Source: Crambe crambe
Lineage: Eukaryota; Porifera; Demospongiae; Poecilosclerida; Crambeidae
Assembly: GCA_963924555.1 (NCBI GenBank)
Contig: OZ004589.1
Coordinates: 620,001 to 684,000 of the forward strand
Length of the DNA: 64,000 bases
Direction of reading: 5' to 3'
How positions within the stretch are numbered: the stretch's first letter is position 1; every line of letters begins with the position of its first letter. Below, piece by piece: positions 11,402 through 43,179 of the stretch. The notes below the pieces were generated by a model. The model worked only from the letters and a program-made list of their open reading frames with translations. It searched no databases and was not told the DNA's origin. Made by a program: the position numbers and the translations under genes.

Positions 11402-14400
11402 ATGGCTATTAAGTTCCAGATACTCTTCATCGCCTTCTGCATTCATTATGTCTCAGGTTAGTAACTTGACTCCTCTAACTAATCGCTAGCTATCAGATAG
11501 CTTTCATCATTATTCATTTTTCTCTCTCTCAGCAACTATTTCTAATCTTCAATTTGATACTACCGATTCTTTTCGATCAGTGCTGCTCAGCTGGATTGAT
11601 ATATCAGCATTTAGATCATGTCCTGGAAGTTATGGACTGAATTGCACACGGCTTTCTGACAACCAGGAAACTTATAATATTGAGGACTTTACGGCAGTGT
11701 ATGATAGTCGATTAAGGAGATGCGTGTATGAGCCCTGTGGATTTGAGGCATCCACCAGTTATAACTGTTCTCTGACTCGAAACAGACCATTCGGGACAAC
11801 ATCTTCAATTGAAGTCAACACATCATCAACAAGTATGAATGACTTTTTAGCTATTTAGGGGTCATAGTTGTGTCTGGGGATTTATCAGCATACTAGCTAT
11901 AGTCTTACTGTAGTGCATGAGAATGTGATTGTGTATGGAGCATACAACCCGTTTGGTACTGAGTCTTCACCATCCAATACAGTTCACATTTTTACTCCTA
12001 CTGAAGGTGAGTTTGGTTAACTCTTGAGCTACAACCATTACACCTCAGTGGGAGAGGGTAGTGATATCGAAGGGTAAGAGCGATTTAAAAGATACTATTC
12101 ACAATCAGTAATTAATCTTGATTTCATTTCACACTAAGTCATGCTTCCACTAATTTTGCTGATCTTTCATTATCATATATATAGTGCCATCAGAACCTCA
12201 GGATCTGGGTGTCTTCAACGTGACGTCAAACAGTGTCATTATTGCTTGGTCCCCGCCTGCAGTCACCAATGGTTTAAGTAGATACATCATTTACATGAAT
12301 AATCTACAAATAAACTCCATCAGTAGCAATAACACACGCTATCAAGTGTCAAGATTGATACCTGGACGTTCTTATTCCTTCCATGTAGTTGGATCTAACC
12401 AACGGAATGTAAATTCTCCACCATCCAATACAGTCAATATCTATGTGATCACAGGTAATGTTAATAGAGCAATTAGATAGTTGATTACAGGTGATATTAT
12501 AGAGTACTTCGCTATAGCTATGCATATAAGCATGAATTTATACAGAGCACAGATTACTATACAGTGTGGAGCTCAGGGCATGCACATCAATCATACTGTA
12601 GATTGCTAATGTCAATATATGTGTAATCTACTATCATCATAATCATAACTAATGCTATCACAAGCATGGATTACTGATGTTGCAAGCATGGATTACTGAT
12701 GTTGCAAGCATGGATTATTGATGTCACAAGCATGGATTGCAAGCATGGTTTATGATGCTATCATAAGCATGGATTACTAATGTTATCATGTCACAAACAT
12801 GGATTACTGATAGATTACAAGCATGGTTTTAGCATGAATTACTAAGCATGGTTTACTGATGTCACAAGCATGGACTACTGATGTCGCCAGCATAGATTAC
12901 TAATGCTATCATAAGCATTAATTACTAATGCATGATTTACTCTCCTATTGCACACAGTTCCTCAGTCTGTTGCTCCTATTTCTTATGTGAACCGTTCAAC
13001 TGACACACTCATTGTTCGATGGTCCCTCTCCTCTACATCGCCATCCTATGCACCAACAAAATATACCATCACCTATCAACCCCTGTACACCATGAACACT
13101 CGACAAGAAATTGCAGAAGTCTTGAGTGGGACTCGGTCGTTTACTAACAGAGAAATCACTTTGACAAACCTCGGCTCTTCTTTCTCTTACCTTATATCGA
13201 TCGTGGCCACTAATACTGTAGGAACTTCAATCAAGTCAACTCTCAGAGCACCTCGTGAGTTAACCCCTGTTAATTCATAAGATCCCTCCAGTAACCTCGT
13301 GAGTTAACTCCTGTCAATTCAACTCCTGTCAATTCATAAGATCCCTCCAGTAACCTCGTGAGTTAACTCCTGTCAATTCATAAGATCCCTCCAGTAACCT
13401 CGTGAGTTAACTCCTGTCAATTCATAAGATCCCTCCAGTAACCTCGTGAGTTAACCCCTGTTAATTCATAAGATTCCTCCAGTAATGGGTGGGTCCCTTA
13501 GGGAAAGGGTGCATTATTGCTATAGCGACAGCAGCCATCTTGAGAGGCAAGATATATTCTGTCAATGGGTCAAGATTGCTGCTGTTACTGTGAAAAAAAC
13601 ACCCTCTCTATTACAACGATTCTTGCACAGTGACTGACCGACCTGTATCTATCTTGTTTCATATCTATTTATCATGTTGACCATTTAGCTTTCATACCAG
13701 AACCAACTTCTGCAATGAGGAACAGCAGGAAACAATTCATTCAATTCAAATTCAGTGGAGTGAGAAATTGTGATATCTGGAAGGTGAGTGAGCAAGTGTG
13801 AGCATCTAGCTAGCTAGCTCACTCCTACTACAAATAGCCTTTTCAGGGATTCACTACTGAACCATGGTTAGATTTTCCTCCATTTTCGAGTAACCAGCTA
13901 GCAGTCACATGTTTCAGTATGACAACATGATCAATTTGGGAGTCCTTGATAGCTACAACAAGCAATGGAGAAACAGCTATGTGTTTCTTTTTTAGTTTAA
14001 TTACAACTGATTGCACCATCAACCTAGCTAGCAAGCTGTGTTAGCAATAGAGCATATCCTTTACCTGATTCTTATGTTTATGGTGTAGCTGATCTAGTGG
14101 TAAAATTACAAATGGGTGTGGTCATTCCACCATCCTTAAATAAAGAACTACCCCCTTTTTCGACCCACTTCACATAACCACACCATAACCTCCCCAGAAT
14201 CGTGCAGCGCATATTGCCTCAGAGTTGTTTGAGCGTCTTGGTATCATCTGTCCCGACTGCTCCTACACTCCATGGACCCCTTTTCTTCAACACCCCTCCA
14301 CTGCATGCTCCATTATCAATCAAGATGAAGTCATCTTCACAAGTGAAGTCACGACCTGCGGAAAAAACTTTGCTAACTGTGACCTCAACACTCACATGGA

Positions 14401-16765
14401 GTTCTTTCACTCTCTCCCTTCTTCTTACCTCATTATTTCCAACACCACCCTCCTTTTGGATTCCAACTGTCCCCTTTATGCCTCCTCCCTGCAAAGCACA
14501 GACTGCTTTTCTGATGCCTTGCACTCCACTGGGGTGCTAGCGGGCGGAGTTATTGGGAGTTTGATCGCAGAAGCACTCATTATCGTGGGAATTATTTTAA
14601 TTATAATTGTTGTGAAGAAAAGGAGAAAGGAGATGAAGTACGGTACAAAGAAAATGACCCCTCATCCAATGACCCGTGCTCATCCAGGGAAAGAAACTGG
14701 GAAAGAAAAAGAAACGACATTGCAAGAGAGAAAGGAGTCTCAGTTACATGGTGCCACGGATTCGGGATATGAGTTCCTTCCGGTGTTCAATAAATCTAAA
14801 GCAACTGGGGGGGATAGCGATGACAGCGTGGAGTACGATATTCCTAAAAATAAGCTGCGTAACTTACCAGGTGCTTCAGAGAAACCTCAGTATGAAATTC
14901 CAGATATTAATGCCACAGAGAGCATTGATCACGATGACAAGAAGACAAAGAAGAGCTCGCGCAAGGCAACTTATGTCAATGTCAGAAAGAAGAATGCAAA
15001 GCCTGAAGGAAGCAGTAAAGTCAAGAGTGATCGCAAGAAAGCTAAAGTTGACACCCTCAGTCAAAGTGGTGGGGGTAGAGTGGCAAATGTATCTAAACAA
15101 AGGGTTGAAGGTCAAGCTACTAAAGCTCCTCCCACTTCCAATGCTCCCACGTCTTCCAATGTTCCCACGGCTCCTAAGGCTCCTACAGCCTCAATGGCTC
15201 CCCCGCCTCCCAAGGCCCCGCCACCCCCCGAGGAAGAGGAGGAGTTTAGTTTCAGTTCAATGAGGAAGCAGATGACTACCAACTTAGGTGGTGGGGCGGC
15301 TGCGACAAAAAAGACAAGCACCATTTCTTTAACGTAAGTCACGTACATAACATTGCATTCATGTGGTAGTGTTTCTTACTAGGACTCCAGAACCATGCAT
15401 GTCCTTAGCTTTCATAATAATATACTTACTAGATATCATATTTTAAAGGATTATTTCCCTAACCTCCAAATAATGGACCTAGCATCTTGTTGAGGTTGTC
15501 CTCTTTTGGAGGTGATCTTAAAATTATAGAGTTGTATATACAAAGGATCGTCATTTGTTGAGAGGTTTGTCCTCTTTCTACTGTATGCCAAGGTCTCTGT
15601 TAGTAAATGAAGGCCATCTAATTTGGCCCTCACATGTGTTGGCTATTAATTATCTCCATAATTTTGTCATATCCATCCATATTAGCTAGCTGACTATCCC
15701 TCCATTGCAATGTCTTATCAAAAAGAATGTAATTATAACCGATGGAGTATTTATTAACAATTCAAGACTCAATCACTCGATTGAATTGACCTTATTGGAG
15801 CCGAGGCCAGCCCAATCGATTCAGCAAGTCACTGGCTGCTAAGTAGCCTTCATTCAGCTCATTACGGAGAATTTTTTGAATCAGTACAATCCGTTACTCC
15901 TTTTTGGCACTTAACTGCTATAAAGACTCTCTTCTGTATATCATTGAATGATTCCTTTGTGACGAACATGGCTGCGACAATATAGACATGTGCTGCTCTC
16001 AATGTGCTGCTACACATTAATTGAAAGTAATCTAATCCAAGATTCTGTGTGATTGGTGGGCATTTGAAGTATGATACGTTTCATTTGATTACAATGTTCT
16101 GAGCAAACCCTGATGTACCTCACTGCCAAATGATTCATGCTGATGTACCTCACTGCCAAATGATTCATGCTGATGTACCTCACTGCCAAATGCTGATGTA
16201 CCTCACTGCCAAATGATTCATGTTTATGCGATATGCATGGTTTGATTGGTAGCTAGCTGCATCAAGCAGGCCTAGCTAAGCCACATCAGTCATATTATAT
16301 CACCTGTAAAAACTATTGTGTAAAAATAATTGTTATTTGAGTTCCAATTTGCAACTCAGATAACCTAAAAATGGGTTTGTACACATTTATTTTACTGATA
16401 GCTATATACCCCGAGCATGTTGAGTGGAGCTGTAATATACCATCAAATGGCTGACCAAGTCTTTATAGGATAGGCCACATAGCTATGCACAATGAATATT
16501 GCGTCAGTAGCTATAATTAATCTGCTTTATTATTTTGCTATGTCTCATTTATAACAGTGATGAAGGAGGTAAGAAAAAGCCTCTGATCCCTCAGGTCTCC
16601 AAAGCTTCCAATGGTGGTGGCAGTGGTGCTGTAGCTGGTGGCAAGAGAGGTCCTAAGCTGGTGGGGTCAAATACGGAATATTGCGAGATGAACCCACTGG
16701 TCAAGCCCAAACCCAAGAAGGGCCAAGTGATCTCCACCAACAAGAATGTTTACTTCATGCAGTGA
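11402..16765 (+). CDS. Fn3 receptor with SH2-docking tail, copy 3 (complete)
   Basis: Seven exons: 11402-11456, 11533-11832, 12185-12454, 12958-13254, 13701-13783, 14198-15333, 16558-16765. They sum to 2349 nt, 782 aa, phase unbroken. Same domain order as copy 2. Differences are whole-codon changes: exon 2 is 6 nt longer (DISAFRSC against DKFGFC) and the first Fn3 exon is 3 nt shorter. The tail exon gains codons around VANVSK and RKQMTTN. The last exon loses 14 codons that include the YEL motif of copies 1 and 2. YEFL, YDIP, YEIP, YVNV, YCEM and YFMQ remain. The frame-preserving indels suggest the copies are expressed and diversifying. Confidence 0.85.
11866..12006 (+). pseudogene. Half-Fn3 relic exon in intron 2 of receptor copy 3
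   Basis: Homologue of the relic in copy 2, with one in-frame 3-nt insertion (Ser). It keeps a donor (GAAG|GTGAGT) but has no upstream half. Confidence 0.55.
12659..12935. repeat. 22-bp minisatellite, short allele, in receptor copy 3
   Basis: Same CAAGCATGGATTACTGATG repeat as at 5959-6385, with about three clean units instead of about ten, followed by the same degenerate tail. Confidence 0.8.
13250..13484 (+). repeat. 44-bp splice-donor minisatellite (5 units) in receptor copy 3
   Basis: Units start at 13250, 13294, 13353, 13397 and 13441. The second carries an internal 15-bp duplication (AACTCCTGTCAATTC). The first unit is joined to the Fn3 exon ending at 13254. Confidence 0.85.
15334..16557. 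other. Enlarged last intron of receptor copy 3
   Basis: 1.2 kb here against about 0.6 kb in copies 1 and 2. The extra DNA lies mainly between about 15600 and 16400. It includes a 30-bp tandem repeat (TGATGTACCTCACTGCCAAA.., about four units, 16111-16221). No coding sequence seen. Confidence 0.6.
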
Positions 16766-17051
16766 ACTTTTAGCTAGCTGGACTAGAGATTCAAAAGAAT
16801 TCTTTTAGCTGCATGCATCACATATGTAATAGCAAACTAACTAATATTATTTGTGGTCTGTATTATAGTTTGTTGACTATTGTCAAATTAGTGTGGCAGA
16901 GTACTACGCTTCAGCCCCGCCCCCTGGCGGTATTCTATTTCCTGTCTACGTCTGTGCAGAGCTACTTAAGTAAACATCCTTGCCACAAATTAGTCTTCAT
17001 TATAGCAACGAACTCTTCGATCCCGAAGCACCAGAACAGCTTTGTACTATC

Positions 17052-19200
17052 ATGATCACGAGGTTATTTCTGCTGTTCTCAGCCATTGTTCTGTCGCTCA
17101 GCACTGCAACTGAACCAACAGTTGACAGTAAGTCCACCTTTTTTTCCCCCATAGGCTCAAAAACTGCATGAATCTAATAGTATTTCCAACTGATGTTTCT
17201 TTCACTCTATATAGGCTCTCTACCCATAGATGATGAAGATTTCTCAACAAGTGAGTATTGTATTGAAGTCTATTATAGATAGCAGAGTAACTGCAGAATC
17301 AAGTTTTAATGTTGCACATTGATGTTCCTGAAGTGTTTTGTGGCTGAGATGCACTAATCCATGCCATGAGCATGTAACTTGATACAGAGATTCTAATGTG
17401 CTCACAATGTGTGATGTTGCCACTTCTTATCGGTTACATAACAGATTAAATTCTTCGATAGTTTGCATTTGCAACTGCCAGGCTTATTTGGGCATTTTTA
17501 TTACTGTTTCTGACTGCATAATTTAACTATAAGTTTACATGTAGACCTATTTGTTATTACAAACTTGTTGTGTGCACTTCACTATTGAAACTTGGCCACC
17601 TGGCCTTCCAATCTTCCATCATAAAATAACTATTTTAGTGGCTCCAAATACACTTACTTTATACATCATGTATAGGCCTGGGTACGAGGCATGTTGCTTT
17701 ATACATCATGTATAGGCCTGGGTACGAGGCATGTTGCTTTATATAGGCCTTATATAGGCCTGGGTACGAGGCATGTATCTATGGTTGTGTTTTATCAGAT
17801 GCAGGATTTTCACTGAGTTTCAGAGCCTCTGTTAACTGCAACACAAATGACTGGTATCAAAGCAATGTGAGTAGAACCATGCACAATTAGCTTCATGAAA
17901 TCCAAATGCTATTATTATAGAATCATATATAGCTAGCTATCATAGCTAAGGGATGAGATTGGCTGTTTGATCAATGCAATGCGAGATAACTAGTTTTCAA
18001 TCACTTGTGGATATTTTTTCCCACTTCTCGGTTATGACATGACTGCTTGTTTATAGTGGCATTCTTAACATGAGGTTGCAGCAAGATTATAATTATATTG
18101 CTCAGACAAGCAGCTACCTCTTTACTTTGTAGATAATGTCGGAACAACCCAATTTGTCCATACTAATTGCTATACCTATTGTATAGAACTTAGTGCTAAG
18201 GACTGTCCCACAACCATCAACATTAGCTGTAGCCTTTATGAGATTGGCTAATTGTTGAATAAGTTAGACATACCTTAATAGGAGCTTGAGGATAATAATT
18301 GTGGAGTTGGCTGTGTTTATTAACTGTTATAGTGATGTGATTAAAACACTAGTGTGAACTTATGAGGTTCTTTCATCATTATCAAAAATTAAGTAATGAT
18401 AGTTGACACTTAGTTTCTAGATGTAATCAGAAAGCCGTTTCAGTAATCAGTTGTTAGACATACACAATTTCACAGACTAAAATAACAAAATTGAACTGAG
18501 ATTAATATATCTACAAGCCAGCTATTAGTGATAATCAGCTGAAGAAGTGTTAACTGTTAAGCTATTTGATTTGAAAATATGCGCACAGGTTGGTGGTTTA
18601 CTTGCACTCCAAAACTAATTCTAATCCTAAATATGTGCACAGGTTGATGGTTTAATTGACCTCCTGGCCCACAATGTTATCAGTCGTATCAACCAAGGCT
18701 GCAACCAGTGTGGATTTAATGTGAATAACTTCCGCAATGAAATCATGAGCTGCCAAAACCACCACATCACCTTCAACGCTGATATTCGTGATTGGGACTC
18801 GAGAGAATACCCTTCCAACAATATACTCATGATCATAGAGAGTCACTTCACCAACAGCTCAAACCCCATCTCTCTATCCACTGCAAATATCACACAACTC
18901 AATGGAAGAGTCCTTCTTCTTAATGTCACCGATGTACAAATCACTTACTTAGTGATGGGGAGTGGAGGTGGCAGTGATGATACGACTTCAAGCAACCCCA
19001 GTACAAGTGATGCAACTATGGGAGGTGTTAGTTCAACTGGTACTGGCAGCTTTAGTTCGACCAGTAACGCAAATGGGGCCTCAGTTCAAGTTATAGGGGA
19101 CAATAGTGCAACGATGCTTCGGGGAGTCAGCATCATTGTGCTAACTGGCAGTTTACTAGCCATGATTCTTCAGGATACTCTAAATGCATGCACGTGGTGA
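17052..19200 (+). CDS. Secreted/GPI-like protein sharing the receptor juxtamembrane domain
   Basis: Four exons: 17052-17127, 17215-17250, 17799-17866, 18643-19200. They sum to 738 nt, 245 aa, phase unbroken. N-terminal signal peptide (MITRLFLLFSAIVLSLSTA), then a domain with F..RASVNC..W, GC.QCGF and SC..HHITFNA, then a Ser/Thr/Gly-rich stalk and a hydrophobic C-terminus (GVSIIVLTGSLLAMIL) followed by nine residues. That fits a GPI-anchor signal or a TM helix with almost no tail. The F-x(6)-NC..W motif and the phase-0 intron right after it match the receptor's 83-nt exon and the start of its TM exon. The gene lies just downstream of receptor copy 3, same strand. Function unknown. Confidence 0.75.
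17670..17778. repeat. Tandem repeat around TATAGGCCTGGGTACGAGGC
   Basis: About 2.5 units of a roughly 43-bp repeat inside intron 2 of the secreted/GPI-like gene. Confidence 0.7.
18577..18660 (+). repeat. Duplicated 3' splice site before exon 4 of the secreted/GPI-like gene
   Basis: ATATGCGCACAG|GTTGGTGGTTTA at 18589 and ATATGTGCACAG|GTTGATGGTTTA at 18643 are diverged copies of the same acceptor and exon start, 54 bp apart. Use of the first meets TAA after nine codons, so the second is the coding acceptor. Confidence 0.7.
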
Positions 19201-19851
19201 TTGATGGATCATTGCTGGACAATTCCTTCACACCATGACTGCTCTCCTTACCCAGAATGATAATTGCACAAAAAGAGTTAACATTTTATCTTCAGTTTAC
19301 GTCTGTTTGTTAATCAATTTCCTTTACGTGAAATTCATGTTCCGTTTTTGTATGAATTTAAATTTTTCCAACCATTATTTTATAATCACAGTTAAATACC
19401 TCAATCATTGCCATTGCTTTCTAATTGTTATAAATAATGAATGTTTGTTGGTTTTATTGTTTTGTTGTCTGACAACATGTTCACATGTTTTTCTTCAAGT
19501 TGTGGAGGAAGTTTAAGGCATCCAAAGGTGTGGTATTGTCTAGCGATAACCCTTCGAGTCCTGAATAAAGACAATATAATAACACTATTATGTTGATAGA
19601 GAATAAATCCATGCCACTATTAGAATCTTATAACATGATGTGTGAAATATGTATGCATGTATGCTAGACACACTGGTATGTGATAGAGATCTAGCATAAA
19701 GAGTACTGCAAATTGCTACACAGTAGATGAAAGAGGTCATTCATGCAGCTCGGCATTAATGTGGTCAAGGGATATTGAGATAAAGGCCCAGAGCATTGGA
19801 GATATTGTGTGTGGGTGGTAAGGCCAAAGCATGGAGTGGTTGAGACATTGT
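19201..19851. other. Intergenic, between the secreted/GPI-like gene and MSH1 (tail to tail)
   Basis: AT-rich; an AATAAA at about 19564 could end the plus-strand transcript. No convincing gene. Confidence 0.5.
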
Positions 19852-41255
<21,404 letters not shown>

Positions 41256-41346
41256 GCTCGGATCAGGTCATGCGCTTTTATTTTGGGGCGCGTGCGCGAG
41301 CTATTTTGGATGATGTCATCCGAACGTTAGGTGAGTGCGCATGCTC
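41256..41346. promoter_or_regulatory. MSH1 5' flank with GC-rich motifs
   Basis: Contains GGCGCGTGCGCGAGC, TGATGTCAT (CRE/ATF-like) and GTGCGCATGC (NRF-1-like half sites) within 90 bp of the MSH1 ATG. The same elements recur before FAF1. Confidence 0.5.
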
Positions 41347-41358
41347 AGTTTACCTAAT

Positions 41359-42275
41359 GACTGGCAAAATATTGATGATATCGATGTCCCTCTACGGCAA
41401 CGCTCTCTTTCCCACAGCATTGATGAGGCCTCCTTCCAGAACTTACTCTCTTCTGCCCCCACCATCCGCTCACGAGCTCTGGCATACTTTTCAAGTCTGC
41501 CTCATGCAGGGGACTGGCTTAATGTGGTGCCATCAACATCACTGGGTCTTCACCTTCAAGACAGAGAATTCCAATGCTGCCTGCGGTACTGGCTGGGAAT
41601 TCCTCTCCAAAGTAATCCACTTCCTTGCCCAGAATGCCGGGACACTGCTGACATCTTTGGTGATCACCAGGTTGGGTGTAGTGGAAACGGTGACCGGATT
41701 TCCCGGCATAATGCCATACGTGACGTGGTCTTCTCTGCAGCCCAGTCTGCAGCCTTGGCCCCTTCCAAGGAGACCCCTGGCCTCCTTGCCAGCTCCCTCT
41801 CTCGCCCAGCTGATATCCTTCTACCCAATTGGAAAGGGGGCCGTCCTGCAGCTCTGGATGTCCATGTAATCAGCCCCCTTGCAGCAGCAGACTCTAAATG
41901 AAGCCTCCTTCACCCCAGGCCATGCCCTTCAGGTGGGAGTGAACCGCAAGCTAGCATCCTCTTTATCAGCTTGCCGCTCGGCAGGCTTGCACTTCATTCC
42001 TCTGGTAGCAGAAACATTAGGGGGCCTTGCTGACGACACAATTCAAACTGTTCGCTCCATTGGCAAGGCCATCACAGACAGAGTGGGTACTACAGATTCC
42101 TCCAACTCTTCCAAGCACCTCTTTGGTCGACTAGCCATTGCCCTGTGGCGTGGCAACGCCTGTTTATGGCTACATCGCCTCCCAACTCTCCCCCCCTCTC
42201 TAGACGGAGTGCCATGACTTGGACTTGTTTGTTTGTCTGTGTATAATCGAATTCCATGGATATTTAAAAAAAAAA
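41359..42275 (+). mobile_element. 5'-truncated non-LTR retrotransposon with 12-bp target duplication
   Basis: AGTTTACCTAAT occurs at 41347-41358 and again at 42276-42287, right after an A-rich tail, the hallmark of target-primed insertion. Only the 3' end of the element is present: its ORF shows CPEC..GDHQVGC and RPADILL..ALDVHV, resembling the Cys-His motif and restriction-like endonuclease found after reverse transcriptase. The frame shifts by one base at about 41880 (41335-41901, then 41879-42217). The insertion lies 0.1 kb upstream of MSH1. Confidence 0.85.
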
Positions 42276-42287
42276 AGTTTACCTAAT

Positions 42288-43179
42288 TTGTGCGCGCAGA
42301 TATGGTTTTCTCAGAACTACCATAGATATATCTATGGAACTACTGGAGGAGAGTCATAGACTAGTATTGCAAAGGAGAAGGAAATAGGGGAGTCCAGACA
42401 TGCATAATAATATTTTTGGCCCCACCTGTTATCTGCAGTCACGTAATGCCAGAAAAACATTTTGAAGGTTTTGTATAGTATCAATAAGAGTATTACTTCT
42501 CCTCCTTGATGATAAATTAACCAAGTTATGGTATTTTACTACTTAGCTATTTTATCATTGTGTTTACAGGGTATCTCAGGAAACCTTTTTAATATTATGG
42601 CCTAATGAACTACTTCATACATGTATGTAAGTTTTTCCTAGTCTACTATACTGTTTTTCTCTTTTTCAGTTTTGGAGCTTGTCAATATGACGTACTCCTT
42701 TCCAAATTCAATACAACCGATGCTTGCTATTGTAGCTATACTCTATAATTTACACTGACAGTCTAGTCGTCGAGTCTTAATATGAAGTCAAAGTCAAAGT
42801 TAAAGTTCATTGTAAAGGCCCAGTGGGCATATTGAGTACAGAATTAAAAGTAAGAGTTCAGAATAGGTTAGCTAAAGAACACAGGTAGCTAGTTCAGTCA
42901 GAGTCAGTGACTAATGTATGGTATAACAAAACTAAAGTTAAAATAATTTAGCAAAGTGACACAGGTAGTCAAATAAGACAGAGTCAGAGTGATGACAGTT
43001 CTTGCATCTAGTAATGCGCATGCGCATAATTCGGCGTTTTAATTTGTGGCGCGTGCGAGAGCGCGGGATATAATTGGGATGATGTCATGGTAAATTGCAA
43101 ACCACAATGTCCACATCATCGTAACTTAGCATCTCTATATAGTATCCAATCCGAGACTTTGAACTCAACCATATATATC
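42288..43179. other. FAF1 upstream region
   Basis: Noncoding. Includes a duplicated AAAGTTAAAG.. AGTCAGAGT..GA block (about 42785-42990). Ends in a GC-rich promoter with the palindrome TGCGCATGCGCA (43015-43026), GGCGCGTGCGAGAGC (about 43049) and GATGATGTCATGG (about 43078). Confidence 0.55.
43015..43026. promoter_or_regulatory. NRF-1-type palindrome upstream of FAF1
   Basis: TGCGCATGCGCA is a perfect match to the palindromic NRF-1 consensus, 154 bp upstream of the FAF1 ATG. Confidence 0.6.
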
